Below the pieces are notes generated by a model. That model did no database searches. It saw only the letters and a program-made list of their open reading frames with translations, and was not told the DNA's origin. Position numbers and translations under genes: made by a program. From positions 5,270,001 to 5,334,000 of the forward strand of contig NC_003279.8 in NCBI RefSeq assembly GCF_000002985.6: a stretch of DNA of 64,000 nt. Direction: 5' to 3'. Shown one piece after another: positions 21,509 to 34,700 of this stretch; position 1 is the first letter of the stretch, and every line of letters starts with the position of its first letter. This DNA is from Caenorhabditis elegans (taxonomy: Eukaryota; Nematoda; Chromadorea; Rhabditida; Rhabditidae).

Positions 21509-22179
21509 TATTTTAGCTCTTTTTGATGTCCGAGTCGAAGATGGATTGGGGTGAGCGGTGAGAATTCACGAAACTTTTCCACCGAAAATCTTCGTCACTT
21601 TTTTCTGCAAGAAAGTAAAATAAGATGTGAAAATAGAATTCGAATGAACAGAGATTTCAAAAATTCATGAGAAATCAGAAAACGGAGCGAAGAAAACGAA
21701 ACAAATGAGTTCAAGGTTATGAATTTTAAATTTTGAATAGAGAAATCTAATTTTTCAATCATTTATCCGAAAATTCAAAGTGACACATGGAAAATTGTGT
21801 ATATTTTAGGGGGATTTATACATTTGGCGATTAAAAAAAATCAATAAAACTCGAAAAACAATAAAAAATGAGTCATCGTCTGATTCAAACCCGTTCGGAT
21901 CCGTTTTTGGCGCGTTCTGCGATTTGCCACTGCACGAGAATCGCGCCAGCAGGGCGTTGGCGCGATTCTCGGGTGCCTGGACAGTTTCTTGGGAGTTTTG
22001 GCGAGTTTGAGTTTTTTTTAATGCTTTAATTATTTTAAAGAAAAAGTTTCATGAATCAAAAAATTATTCAGAAAAATATGTGTCACAGGTGGGAATATTG
22101 ATTTTGATTTACAGGTACAGGGCTATTATTTCCGGCAATTCTACAAAATTATTGGGCTATGTTGTTCCAACGTTTTTCA
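21509..22179. promoter_or_regulatory. erm-1 upstream region with GC-rich hairpin
   Basis: This is the presumed erm-1 promoter. A 14-bp perfect inverted repeat, CGAGAATCGCGCCA (21,935-21,948) and TGGCGCGATTCTCG (21,958-21,971), with a 9-base spacer lies about 430 bp upstream of the start codon. A related GGCGCG occurs at 21,909. The local GC content is unlike the flanking AT-rich DNA, so this may be a protein-binding site or promoter core; that is inference. Confidence 0.4.
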
Positions 22180-22440
22180 CTAAAAATTAGTGTCAAAATA
22201 TCGAAAATCACTCGATTTATCTGGAAATGAAACATATTTTTAGCTGAAACATTTGAAGAAATGCTCAAAATCGGTGGGAAAGTTGCAAATTGTTAGACAA
22301 AAAATCTGATAATTCGATAATCGGATACTGGCAATTTTCAGGCCATTTTTAAAAGCTTTCTTAAATGTTTTAGCTAAATTGAAGTTTATTTTCAGACGAA
22401 TCAAGTAATTTTTCGATATTTTAACACTAATTTTGAAAAA
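22180..22440. repeat. Foldback element, TTAGTG family, copy 1
   Basis: The left arm (about 22,185-22,262: TTAGTGTCAAAATATCGAAA ... GATTTATCTGGAAATG) and right arm (about 22,350-22,437) are imperfect inverted repeats. The same terminal sequence occurs at 24,041-24,252. No coding capacity is visible. Confidence 0.7.
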
Positions 22441-24040
22441 TGTTGAGATAACATGACAACAAAAAATTTGATGGAAAAAGCCAATAAAGCACACAAACTG
22501 GCTTAAATTTTCAGCTGGATACCGTATTAGAACAGTACGGAAAAAATTCCAAGAAGTTCGAGACAATTCGCTAAATTTTTGATAATTTTGAAAAATTAAC
22601 TGGAAAAATAAGGAAAGTAAAGATTCAATATAAAAACTTCCGTAAGGAGAATGAAAACAGCAAAAAAACACCTATTGGAAAATACTTGTTCACAGAAAAA
22701 AGCGGTTCGATCAAAATGATCTGAAACTACGAACCGAGTACAACAAGAAGAAATGAAAGGTTTATTCTCTATTCTCAACTGCATTTGAATATATATAAAA
22801 TATGAATACAGTACTATGTAAATAAGTTTGAATGTGTCGTTTGTATGTGTCAGTGAGACACCTTTCTCTCTCACACATTGACAGAGTATTATTGCAAAGT
22901 GATAGGAAGAAATATGCAAATGTGAAAGAATAACGTTTTACAGACGGAGCACAACAATTCTGAGGTTATGGAAAGCTTTCAGGATCTCAGTTGAGCAAAA
23001 GAGGAATAGTTGACTTGATTCAAAAGTCAATTGACTTTCATGAAAAAGTAAGATTTTACAGAATTTTCTCAGTCTGTGTAGCATTAAAGAAGAAAAAAGA
23101 ATGTTCAACAAGTTCTAAGAGATTTAACTCAACTTTGTAAACTGCTAAAAACAGACAACACAGTACGATTCAGGTTTGATTTCTGAAGAAACGAACGAAA
23201 CGAACGTTGTAATAAAAGTTTGGAAATGTTTGCTGTATGACTAGGTGACGATGGATTGTGTGTAGTAGGCGGAAGATGACACTTCAGATATTTTCAGAAA
23301 AGAAGAACATCAATAGAATCTAACTTATTAGTTTTATGCATTGCAGATAATCTACTAATCTATAAATTAATAGATCAGCTGCAATACAGAAAATATAATT
23401 TAAAAAATATATTTTAAAGCAGAAATATTGAAAAATAGTTATCAATTCTGGGCTGTTTTTTTTGTCAAAAAAACTTTTTTCCCTGGGCTTTGGAGAAATT
23501 AAATTGTTATGTTTTTAGTTCCAAAATTTCCAGAAAACCTCGCATATTTCCATATTCTCCAGCTGCAATAAATTAAAAATCTCGAAAGCCAGGTGCGAGA
23601 AAATATAAACTGTCTAAATTTGGCAGATGTGTCTTTAGAGTGATTGCTGACACTCGAATTTGATTTTCTTGAAGTTTCAAAAATAATTTGGCACGTCCCC
23701 TATGCCTATATAACGTATCAAACAGAAAATACAGCAGGCTTCCTTACCTTAAAACTAAAACAAGTTATAAGGTTAGGTGTAGGTGTATTTTGGAATGCGA
23801 AAATAATAATAAAAAAACAGAGAAAAAACTCTATATCTATATGATTCATTATGCATATATGTTTGTTTAGTTATGTGGGAGGTTATGGTGTTTTTGCATT
23901 GCACAATTGTATATTATGAGAGAATGAATAATAACGGGTAGTAGAAGTTCTGAATGTGAGAACTCAAGCAAATAAATTATTTTTCTACAAAATGAGACAA
24001 TGTTACATATTGTCACAATATTTTTAACTAAACATTTTAG
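22441..24040. other. intergenic, AT-rich, no gene seen
   Basis: This is non-coding upstream sequence of erm-1. There are scattered short ORFs with no codon pattern, no splice-supported exon chain and no RNA gene that I can identify. Confidence 0.45.
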
Positions 24041-24252
24041 TGATAGAATATAGAAGAAATACGATTTATCTGGAAATAGCCTTTTATTTTAGTGAAAAAA
24101 ATTGGAAAAAACGGCGGAAAAACCGACAAATTATTATTTCGTTTTCAGTAATTTTAAACTATTATATAATTTTTGAGCATTTTTTTCAATTGTTCTAACT
24201 GAAAAAAGCTATTTTCAGATAAAGCGATTAATTTTTTATATTCTATCACTAA
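24041..24252. repeat. Foldback element, TTAGTG family, copy 2
   Basis: TTTTAGTGATAGAATATAGA at the left and TATATTCTATCACTAAA at the right form the termini. The inner GATTTATCTGGAAATAGC and GCTATTTTCAGATAAAGC also pair. The arms match copy 1 at 22,180-22,440. Confidence 0.75.
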
Positions 24253-27200
24253 ATTTTGATGAAAAAAATTGAGGAGCAATTGCCTGCCCAAAAATTCAGA
24301 ATGTAACAATTTGAGATATTTTGAAATGTCTTCGGAAAATTTTAAAATATACCACTGACTTTTTGGCTGGCAGCATTTATTATTTATCTCAATAATTTGA
24401 AATTTGGATGATAAATAAATTAACCATTGCAAAAAAATCTAGAAACGCTGAAACAAAACAAATTAAATTTTTTGATACAATTCCTAACGATCATCTGGCC
24501 AAAGAGACTACCAGAGGAAAAGATGACCCCAATGAGTGAAGATAGTGTGGTAAACCGGGAGATTAAGTGAGAAAAATACAGAAATTGTGTTTTTTTTGTT
24601 CGTGTTGTCTCACACGGGACGAGCGGAGGGGGCAGGGCGTCTCCGGTAGAACGAAGGAACCACAGGGGGATGAAGAGAGAGAGAGAAAGACGGAAATGTT
24701 TGTGTGGTGATCGTCAGTTTGTGGACTGAACTGACATGTCGAAATACGAAAGCACCATACGCAAAAATGCGCAGAAATAGGAACTAAGAGAGAGATCCAT
24801 GGACGGAAGAAAGGTGCACAACATTTACACACTTTTTAAAAAGAAAAAATGGGATTGTTAATTTGTTTTCTTTTTTTTTTGAATATAGAGTAAAACCACA
24901 AACAAATTTGGCTAAGAAAATTCTGTATTTATCTAGTTCCCAAAAACCCAAAAATATATTTTCCTTTTTTTCCAATGGAAATGGTAAGTTTATCAGATTT
25001 TTGTTGCATTTTAGAGCGGTTACGGCTACAACAAAAATGGCGAGAAGTCCATTTTTTTAGCCAAGAAATGGGCGGGGCCTAGACAAGAAAATAACAAAAT
25101 AGACTCCACCCATATCGTGGCAGTTTTGCGTTTTTGTCTGCTAATTGATAATTTTAACGGATTTTTTTTGAGTTGGTTAAACTCGCGATTTGAGATCATA
25201 TCTAGGTTCCTACTGTAGCTGATCGGGAATTTCACCCGATCAAATTCTGTTGAAACTATGCTCGTACTAACTCTAATCGCAAACAAGTTTCAGAAGGGGA
25301 TAGTGTGAATGAATTGTTATAACAAAAATCAGAAGAACACGAAGAAAACGGAACGAAAAGATGACTAGACATGACGGGAAGAAAGTAGTGAAATTGGAAA
25401 TCGGTGAGAGGAACGAACGATGAAAGAAAAACAGTGAAAGGAAAACGAAATTGGCTGTTATCGTCGGAAGACGTTTAGTTTTCTATTGGAAATTCGGGAA
25501 TGACAATTTTCGAAATTGTGCCAAAACCGTCATTACACCAATGGAGCCTTGCTCACTATGAGTTTTAAATTATTAGTCAACGAATGAATTACTAAATTAG
25601 ATATTTCACTGACAATGTCATTTATCAAAACCAGTCCACCAACTTGATTTTCCATTTTGAATACGAAAAATAGTGTTTGTGGCGGTTTCACACCAGAAAA
25701 GGGAACGGTCACTTATTCAGAGGAAGAGAGCATGCGTATCAGCACATCGGAACATGGAGACGGAGAGACTTCACGAGAAGTGTGCACTTTGGATAATCCC
25801 TTCTTCCAACCCGAACCTTTCGGTGGTGCCTGTACGATGCGGGAAAACGAACAGAAAACATGGAACATGAAAATGAAATAGTGACATAGAAAACTCGGGA
25901 ATATCAGAATTTACTATTTTTAATTAGTGTGTATCGTTTTAGCTAAAATGGATCCAACTTTGGAACGAAAAAAATTAATAAATATCCAGCCTTTTAGAAA
26001 TTACCTATGCGCAGATTTTCACAGAAAAACTCAAAGTTTCAACCATTTTCAGAAATTTTTCGATTTTGTTTTAAAAAATTGCTTTGAAATGCTCCGAAAT
26101 AGTATAAAATTCAGAAACACCATAAAAGAAAAAAGGAAAAAATCAAGGAAGAAGGAAAAAAAAATTAATTCGAAACGATTTTTCAATTTTGGCTTATTTG
26201 AATTTTCCCGTTTTGAAGAAATTTCTTCTTTAATTTAAATTCAAATTAACCCAAATTTGAAAATTTCGTTTGTAGGTGCAAAAGTAGGGTTATTTTTCTT
26301 CTTCAATTTTTTTTTCGATTTTCTTTTTTATTTTTTTCACTTCTGGATTTACTTTATCAATATATAAATGGTAAAAAATTGGAAAATTAGTTGAAATCGT
26401 GTTGTCTTCAAAGAAAAGGTGTACGTGTCAGAAAGAGTAACCCGTTGACACACAAGAAGAATAAGAAGAAGAAGAATCGGAAGAAAGATGATACTGATAT
26501 TCTTTCCTTTTCCCGACTTCTTCTCCTTGTTACCTCCGCCATTCGGAGATTTGCCGGCCGGATAACACGGAAAATGAAACGGAGGAAAACGATGAATTGA
26601 CGGGTTGGAGAATACAAGGAATATGCCGAGGGGGAAAGTGGATGAGAGGGAGAAGAATGAGAAGACGACTAATTCCATAAACCGTTATTCTTATTGACAG
26701 CGTCGCTTTTAAAGATGACACAAGAACGGAAGTTAGAAAGAAACTAGACGGTTTTCAGTTAATATTGAAAATTGGTTCGAAACATGGATGTATTAAACCT
26801 CATCTTTCAACATGGTAATCCAAAATTTTAATTTAAAAATTAATACAGAACTGTAGAAACAGGTTCGTTCGACCTTTTTAAGCTTTCAAGAAAAACAAAT
26901 TTTCAGATCAGGGGTGCGCGGCAACTCTGCAAATTCAGCCGTTTCCTACATTTCTGTAGACTTTTGAATTAAAAATAAGAAATATCATTCTGAAATAAGC
27001 AGTTATGTACGTTTGCCGAACATCCCTAGTTCGAAACACTTCAGCAGATCTGCCAAGCAGCCTCTAATAAATGCCGAGTGTACAGACTCCGCCCCTTTTT
27101 CGCGTTTTTTTTGGCTTGCGAAAAAATGTCACACTGCATTTACATTCACAACTCCAGAGCCGTTTGACTGAATTTTATAATATTTGACAGCTTACTAGAA

Positions 27201-28244
27201 ATATTTTGCCCCACGGTGGAGCAAAAAACTGCACAAAGTTTGGAGCAAAACTGAGCTCAGGGCGGCTTTCCCCAGTTTGAAAAAAATTTTTGTTGTTCTT
27301 TTTACCCCCAAAAAACCATGTTTTAATTGAATTAAAATTCGGGTTTTGCTCGGTTTTGTTCCAAATTTATGTGCAAGATACTACTCAGAGAGGTGGATTT
27401 TTTGAAAGAAAGTTTGAGTTCATAAGTGCAAAAGGCAAAAAGTTGTGATAAAACAAAAGGCCAAAAAATGCCATTTTGCCAAAAAAAAATTTTTTTCCGA
27501 AAAAGTAATTTTTCGTCTTTATCTCAAGTTCTACTTCATCTTTTTCGATACTTTTTTTTCTACCCCACGTAAAAAAGTACGCTGAACACGATTTTCAACC
27601 CAGAATTAAGAAAAGTTTTATGAGTCGGCCGAGCAAGACGAATAAGTGCCACATTTTGCACACTTTTCTATTTTCGTGAATCTACTTTTTCAATCATAAC
27701 TCGGTCAGTTTTCAAGTTTTCTTAGTTTTCTAAAAATTGACGTGTAGGTCTCATCAAGACGCATCGAGACATATAAAATGTGTAAAAAGTTCAGTGGGAA
27801 AATTTTTCAAGAATAAAATAATTCAAAAATTTAGTACTGGGGGGAGTGGTTTCCTGGGTCTCCTGAACATTTTTTCCACTAAAGTTTTGCGGAATGTATT
27901 TTTGATTCATAGTTTTTGATTTTATTTAATGGAAGATAAAGTTTCGTCGCATTAGAAATACTCTGCCAAGAGATATTATTTTTATTAATTTTCAGGCCAA
28001 AACTTGTTTTTTTCTACAAATCGACCGGTTTACGAGGTATAGCCCTCAATTGTACGTCTCCTTTTTGGGAAATCAATAATGAGTACAATCCTGTAATAAA
28101 ATTTTCAACAATTCGTTTTCCCGCTGACATATCAGTAATAAACGGTTTTCGAACGCCTTTTCTCAAAATGTAATTATTGAAGAAAGCGGAGTCGAAAAAC
28201 GACTCCCTCCAGAAAATTCCCTTCTCTACATCCCAGTTTGAGGT

Positions 28245-28318
28245 GTCTCCCGCATGGCCGAGTGGTTATTGCGTATGTCTCAGAAATTTTGGTAGTTGGT
28301 TCAATTCTGCCAACTGAC
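28245..28318 (+). pseudogene. tRNA-like remnant with A-box and B-box
   Basis: TGGCCGAGTGG (28,255-28,265) matches the internal A-box of tRNA genes, and GGTTCAATTCT (28,298-28,308) is close to the B-box. The 5' end (GTCTCCC) does not pair with the 3' end, and D- and T-stems do not close properly, so this is probably a decayed tRNA or tRNA-derived repeat rather than a working tRNA. Confidence 0.5.
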
Positions 28319-28696
28319 AAACTTTTTTGTTTTTTGTGAGTAATCGGGATTCGAATAGAAATACTCGATTTTATACAAAATATGGGTACGTCTCCCCTAA
28401 TACAAAGCCTCCTCAAACTTCAATCAATCAAAACTCAGCTTTAACTGATTTATCGGGTGCTTCTGTTTTTGGTCAAACCGAACTCAAAAACTAAGAAGAC
28501 TCCCATTGACCTACTGAAATTTTCACAAACCCTCTAACAGGTTCGAGGCGAAGCCGAGAACCTACGCCCGGCAAGGGGACTCGCCTTACACCCCCTACAA
28601 CTGGCGGGCCCGCTAGTCAAAAATTGAGAAAAATCAAGTTCATGGAGCAGGAAGTTATTTAAACTCGGGTATTCTTGGCAGTTTTAAAATATAAAA

Positions 28697-28716
28697 ATAT
28701 ATATATATATATATAT
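28697..28716. repeat. (AT)n microsatellite
   Basis: About ten consecutive AT dinucleotides lie in non-coding DNA about 260 bp from the hpo-32 stop codon. Confidence 0.9.
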
Positions 28717-28971
28717 CAAAGAAAAATAACATTTAGTACAAAGCAAACATAACTGGGGCCTTTAAAATTTTTATCCAAATTTTTATGGGGAATTGAACAG
28801 AACATAGCAATAAAAAAAGAACAAAACGAACGATAAAGATTGAGAAGAATTTCAACTATTTTCAAACTGAAAACTTCTAGTGAATCAATAAGATTCAGTC
28901 AATCTGGCCAGTCCAGCTGGTAGGATAAAAAGTAACAAAAACACAGGGATTCAATGATTTCATGATTATGA

Positions 28972-30306
28972 TTAAAACATCTTGCTGACGTTGATTTTGT
29001 CGGAATTTCCGAGAAGACCATTGATAGACCAGGACTCCGACGAGTTTGAGTTCGAGAAATGAACACTGAAAAACATTTTTAATCTAAAATTTTAATTTCT
29101 CATCAAAAACGTACCTCATTTTTCCATTCGAGTCAGTGGTGATGGTCATCTTCATGTTCAGCTTAGCAACAGCCACTGGTGGTGGTGGTTGAGAAGGATT
29201 TGGAGAGTAAGAAGCAACGCTGAAAAGCCATTATTTTTACTTAGATCTTTAAAAACTTTCAAAACCTCGGAGAAGCTGTAACTGTGGATGCATATGATCC
29301 GTTGGATGAATTGCAGCGGCTTGGTGGAAAAGGGTGGAACAGCTGTGGAGAGTTGTTGTAAACCTGCCGATTTGCCAACGACGGGATACGCGATTTGGAG
29401 CCGCTGGATGGAGCAGACCTACAATAAACAGTAAATTATTATTTATTTTTAAGTGATATTTGATTATTACCCCTGGACAGATGTAGCTCTCGTATTAAGT
29501 TGAGGCTTTGAAGCAACATGTGTCGAGTTTGGAGTTCGGCGTGAAGCAGAAGTTATACTGAAAGTAGGTTACGACATGATTCGGTTCAATATTTAAATTT
29601 AAAAGTACCCATGATCAGTAGTGGTTCCATTGTTGGAAAGAGTTTTCTTGGTTGAACTTTGCGAGGGAGCCACACTTTGTGGCTTTTTCGCAGCTCTCCA
29701 GTTGACGACTTCAGTCCAGCCGCCGTATCTTTCCTTGTTCACCTGTTCGTAGGACTTCATTCTCACTTCTCGTTTCTCTTCCATCTTCTCCATTGGCTTA
29801 CTCTCCTTCAGCCCAGACGCAGAAGTGACAGTTTCTTGAGAAGAGGTTGTCTTGATCGACATTTCAGACACTTCGGAGACACATGACGCGAATGAAGCAT
29901 CGGAATTACTATTAGTATCGTCGTCGCAGACAAGTGGAGTCGAGCAGCGCAGATTGAGATCTTCAAAGTCGGAAATTGAACTGAATGTGACGGATGACTC
30001 TGTAGAAATCGACGGTGCGCGTCTTCTAAGTCCAGCTTTCAGCATTTCGGACTCTTTAGTTGTATCGAGTGATTCACAAGGAGTCACACTGGAAGAAATG
30101 AATGATAATAATATATATTCAACTTTATTAAATATTTACCTCTCAGAATTCACAGAAGAATCCGTAGCATTTGTCTTGTGGGAGCCGTCGTAGATAACAC
30201 TGGAAGCTTAGAAATTATTTGCGAGTGATTTGTTCAATCTGAGTGCTCACTTAATCTTTCCGCCTCCATCGGTGGAAATCGTGAAAGTGACTGATGATTC
30301 TGCCAT
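28972..30306 (-). CDS. hpo-32: HPO-32-like protein of unknown biochemistry, 344 aa
   Basis: Seven exons (30251-30306, 30140-30199, 29609-30088, 29471-29557, 29266-29418, 29115-29219, 28972-29065) keep phase to 344 aa. The N-terminus MAESSVTFTISTDGGGKI and the C-terminal KMTITTDSNGKMSVHFSN look like copies of one short beta-type motif; ESSVTFSSIS inside exon 3 echoes the first. The middle is Ser/Thr-rich with a charged helix (MEKMEEKREVRMKSYEQV) followed by YGGWTEVVNWRAAKK, which looks conserved-core-like. No enzyme motif is visible. A spliced-leader-type acceptor (TTTTCAG near 30,332) precedes the ATG. The symbol rests on gene order next to erm-1 (I recall C01G8.6 as hpo-32), not on a domain, so treat it as tentative. 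Confidence 0.75.
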
Positions 30307-31767
30307 TATTGTCTCAGATTCGGTAAATTTACTGAAAATTTTGAAGAAACCTGTTCGACAAATTTGTAGGATCATGAAAGCTATATTAAACCGATATACA
30401 TAGGAAAACAACGTTGAAAGTTGAGTAAATCATGTAAAATTCGAATTAAAATTTAAAGATGTTCTATAATACACTCGGTCCACTAAGGTGAATAGAAAAA
30501 AGAAAACAAATATAACAAAAAAAAGTTTGGGCAAACTTTCGAAATTTGATTTCGTGCATTTTGTCGTAGTGTTGGATGTACTGTACGCAAACACATGACA
30601 ACGCCCGCGCGTTTAAAAACATTTACAAAAAAAATTCATCAGCGCCTAAATCGGTGGGTTTCGCTGATATTTCAGTTATTTAAATAATTATTTATAGTAT
30701 TTTAAAATCAGAAATAACAAGATTGCCAATTGTGCATTCAGAAAGGGCAGAAAAATACGCCTGTAATCACCACCCACCCAGTAGTTTTTGTGATATTTCC
30801 GGAATATTTCGTCAATTTGTCGTAATTTCCTCATTTGCATCCCTAAATATATGACAAATCAATATATTTTATTTATTATTTATATATTCCATATCTTTTC
30901 GCATTTTTCCAAACTTTCTCTTATAAACGTTTCGTAGCGCTCTGAAGTTCTTAAAATCGATTCATAAAACAACAAGTGATAAATAGTACCGAATGAGATT
31001 CATTCATTCTTCTCGAATGAGAAATAAAATGTATATATCGTGATGATAACCAAACATAAAAGGGTTCAGTGAAGGGGGGTGTGGATCAATAAGGAGCATA
31101 AAAGTCAATCAATAACCGAAATTTTAATGATTTTTTTGTAGAATGAGGAGTGGAAATTTAAAGAAAAAGAAACGTTTGTGGATAACATAGAGGTGGTTTT
31201 CAAAAAGTTTGTGTTATACATATATTTGATGGATCTTCAAATCACGGGAAGAGAACATTTTGAGGTTGTTGATTTGGGGGAGGGGAAGAACGAAAATAAA
31301 TAAATTAATGGTTCAGATGGGCGACATTTCACATAAATTTCTTTGAAACAGATGATGATGATGATGGGGAAGATAAAACATTTTGGGGGAGAGATGATAG
31401 GCAAAACAAAAATAATTACATCGCCTCCAAAATTGGATAAAATTTTAAGGAAAAATCGACACAAAAACGACTTCCATTTCGTTGAATATACACGCATTTC
31501 ACTGAAAACAAGAACTGACCCGCATTATCACACAGAAAAAAAAACAATTGAGATAGGTCATAGGATTTAAAATGGAACAAAACACTGGATAAGAGGCAAA
31601 TGAGCTCACGAGTTTTCTAAAGCAGAATGGGCTCACTTGCTTCTTGATAAAAATTAAAATGAAATGAAAAAGATCACAAAAGTGTTGGAGTTAGATCGAA
31701 ATATGGAGATGGATGGAGCAACAAGGCGAGAGGTATGATTAGAAATGATATAAAAAAGGAACTACGA
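30307..31767. other. intergenic between let-526 and hpo-32
   Basis: This gap contains the let-526 3' UTR and the hpo-32 promoter. Near 30,600 there is a GC-rich patch (ACAACGCCCGCGCG). No additional gene is supported. Confidence 0.45.
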
Positions 31768-34700
31768 TCATGCAACGGCTGTCGTCAGAGCACCATCATT
31801 TTGAGAAGCATCACCCAGTGTTCCGTTCGTTGAAACTGAAGATTTTGATTTATCGAATCCGTTGGAAAGATGGGCTCTTTTCGCTGGTGGCGGAGAACGG
31901 GATTGCTGAAATTATTTGATATATTAAAAACATTTCTAAAAAATATTGAAAACGCATTTCTAATTCCAGATCAAATTTATGGACCAAAAATGCGCGGCAA
32001 ATCTCTGCACAAAACTGCTTATTTTAATATAATCCATGACCTAACTTCTTTTTTAATAAAAATTGATACAGAAATGTAGAAAAATATTTATTTTTGTCGA
32101 AATGGTTGAAAAAGACCTCAAATAACCCATGAAAGTTGACATTTGCAGAAAAACTTTAAAAGGAAAACGATAACCTATTCTTTATATATTTTCATGGATT
32201 TAGCTTCAAAATGTCGATCTTTTGAATAAAATATTCTGATTAGATTCAAAAAATTATTTAGAATGGTTTTTTTCTGATAAATTTTTAAATTAAAACAAAC
32301 CTCATCAATAAGTGCAGCAGCAGACCGTTTTTGCGATAATCGAATAGCTTCTGTATCATATCCATCACACGATTCCCCTTCGTCAATTTCCTTTTTCAAA
32401 TCCTCTTCTTCTTCATTTTTATGATGATTTTCATATGGAGTAATGACGGCCGCTGCAGCTTCTGACGACAATGGTCTACTACTTGTTTCGCATTCCAATG
32501 TACCATTCCCGTGAACATTTACCGAAGTTGTCGCTGCTGATTCTTCGACTGGCTTGGGCGAAGAACTCGTCGATTTTTGTGGTGGTGCTGCAGCATCCGA
32601 GTTTGTAGATGTCGATTCCTTGTCGTCCGTCTGGCTCGGTTGATATCCTGGAAATAACTTGACGAGAGTGTTAAAATTGTCAAATAAACAACGAACCTTC
32701 AGAATATGTGATTTTCAGTGGTTCTGGAACGTCTTCGCCAAACTCTTTGACAAATTCTTGAATTTCGTAAAGTGTGTCGGCAATCATTCCAGCCACTCGG
32801 GAATCCATCTGAAAAAAAATCAAAAATAAATTTTTCTAGAATATATTTTTTAACCCACCAATTGGCTCATTGTGAATTGTAGAAGGCGAGTTTGATGTTT
32901 CATGTAAATCTTGTACGCCTTCGGCACTTTCACCAACAAACGGAGCATCGAAGCCGCTCTTCGGAGCATTCCAACAGATGTTCCCATGAGTTCTGGATTG
33001 TCACGAAGGGCAGCCATTCCATGAGCTTGCATTACTTGATGCATATTCTGATCGGCTGAATCGATGAATAGAATGAGATGGGCTATGGCAGAAGTTTCCA
33101 TTGCACATATGTAACATACAGCTTCAGAAGCGATGCAAAGAGCATTCAGTATCACAATTGCGAATTCTCTGAAAAAGATATATTTTGGAAACATTTTTTA
33201 AATAATATTTTGAAAAAAGTTGAAATTTTTAATTCAAAAAACGTGATCTTATTTCAACTCTTGCTAATTGAAAAGAAAACAAACCTATAATGAGTTTCCT
33301 CATTCATTGTGAGCAATCTCGTCAGTATATGCACAAATTGTTCGACACGTGACCAGCTTCCCGTGGAGAGGAACATGTCGACATTTCGTTCAATCACAAC
33401 CATTTTGCACATAATTTCCAACGAGTAATCTCTCGGCGACACCGGACATGGAATCGACGAGTCTGTCGCTTCGGGAACTCTTGACACGGACCATCTCAGT
33501 AATCCATCATAAATCGGGTATGCAATCGCATCAGGCAAATCAACAAGATTCAACGAGACACTCATATGAGTAAGCATCACGAATGCATCATCTCTCAATT
33601 GATTCGCCGTTTCCACCATCTGAGCAGTCGTTGCATCGACTTCATCGAGTACAGACTTCTCCTTGGCGCGTTTTTCATCTGCTGACAGTTGTTTTGGTGC
33701 AGTTTTCAATTCTTCAGCACTCATAACTATTCCAGGTCGCTTTGATGAAATCTTGTGCTCCTTGACATTTAGCTTTAAAAGCCGTCCAATAATAAACAAC
33801 AGGGCCTCATTTCTAGCCATCAGAACATCACTTCCAGCAACAAACGAGAAACCTCGTAGAATATTCGACAGAGCAAGTGCTCTATGAGCAAGTTCTTCCA
33901 TTGCTTGACTTTTAGGTGATAGTGCAGTGGGCCTGGGCCACGCGAGCTCAACCTCATGCTTACAATCAGATAACTCGTCTGGACGAGCTCCACGCATCAG
34001 AAGAACATCCTTTTTCTCCTCAGCTACCTCATCTTCAATTTCTTTCTTCACCTCCACAGTATCAATCGTTTCTGTTGATTCTGTTTCGAGATCATCCAAA
34101 TATTTGGAGAAGACAGGTCGTGGACGAGTCTTTTCGTGAAGAAGTTTGTCTCGAAGACGTGTAGCAATTCGTTCAGCGAGTCCACCTCCTAATCCAACAG
34201 AATTTCGATCTTCTACATAAGCGGAACTGATCGAATGATCAACCATCGCATCAGAGTTCTTCTCACCGCTTTCTCGAGAAAATCGTTTTCGAAGAGCAGT
34301 TGGAATGGATTCATCACGGAAATGCACTTGAAGACCATTTCTTGACATCTAAAAATTAATTTTGTTGAAAAGTTTTTCCCACAATTTAAAATCTATTTTT
34401 TCCATAAATTTTGAAAAAAAAAAGTTTTTAAAAAACTCACCATAGTGAAAGTTGCAGTTTTATCACTGCCTTTCCTTGGAACCACAGGCATTTTCTCGAT
34501 AATCGATTTAATTCCTCCATCTTTTTCGGCTTTCATCATTTTTTCCACAGTCTCTTTCGACTCATCCATAATAATCGGTTTTCCAGGTTCGGTAAGTTGA
34601 AATTCGGCCGGATACATAATGGAAAGTGTTGCGTAAAGATGCTCAACAATAACATTAACTAGTCCTGGCATTTGTTGAAGTGTTGGATGAGGATTTGTAT

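Larger units (their letters stand above)
24253..28971. other. Long intergenic region between hpo-32 and erm-1
   Basis: No convincing gene is seen on either strand. Features are a GA-rich block (about 24,650-24,700), short GC-rich patches near 25,070 and 27,090, a tRNA-like remnant (28,245-28,318) and an (AT)n run at 28,697-28,716. The end next to 28,972 should hold the hpo-32 3' UTR. Distal regulatory elements of erm-1 could lie here. Confidence 0.4.

Noticed and set aside
22240-22919. Minus-strand ORFs of 143 and 107 codons upstream of erm-1
   Set aside because: Phe/Ser/Leu-rich, they overlap a foldback repeat, and no exon chain could be built.
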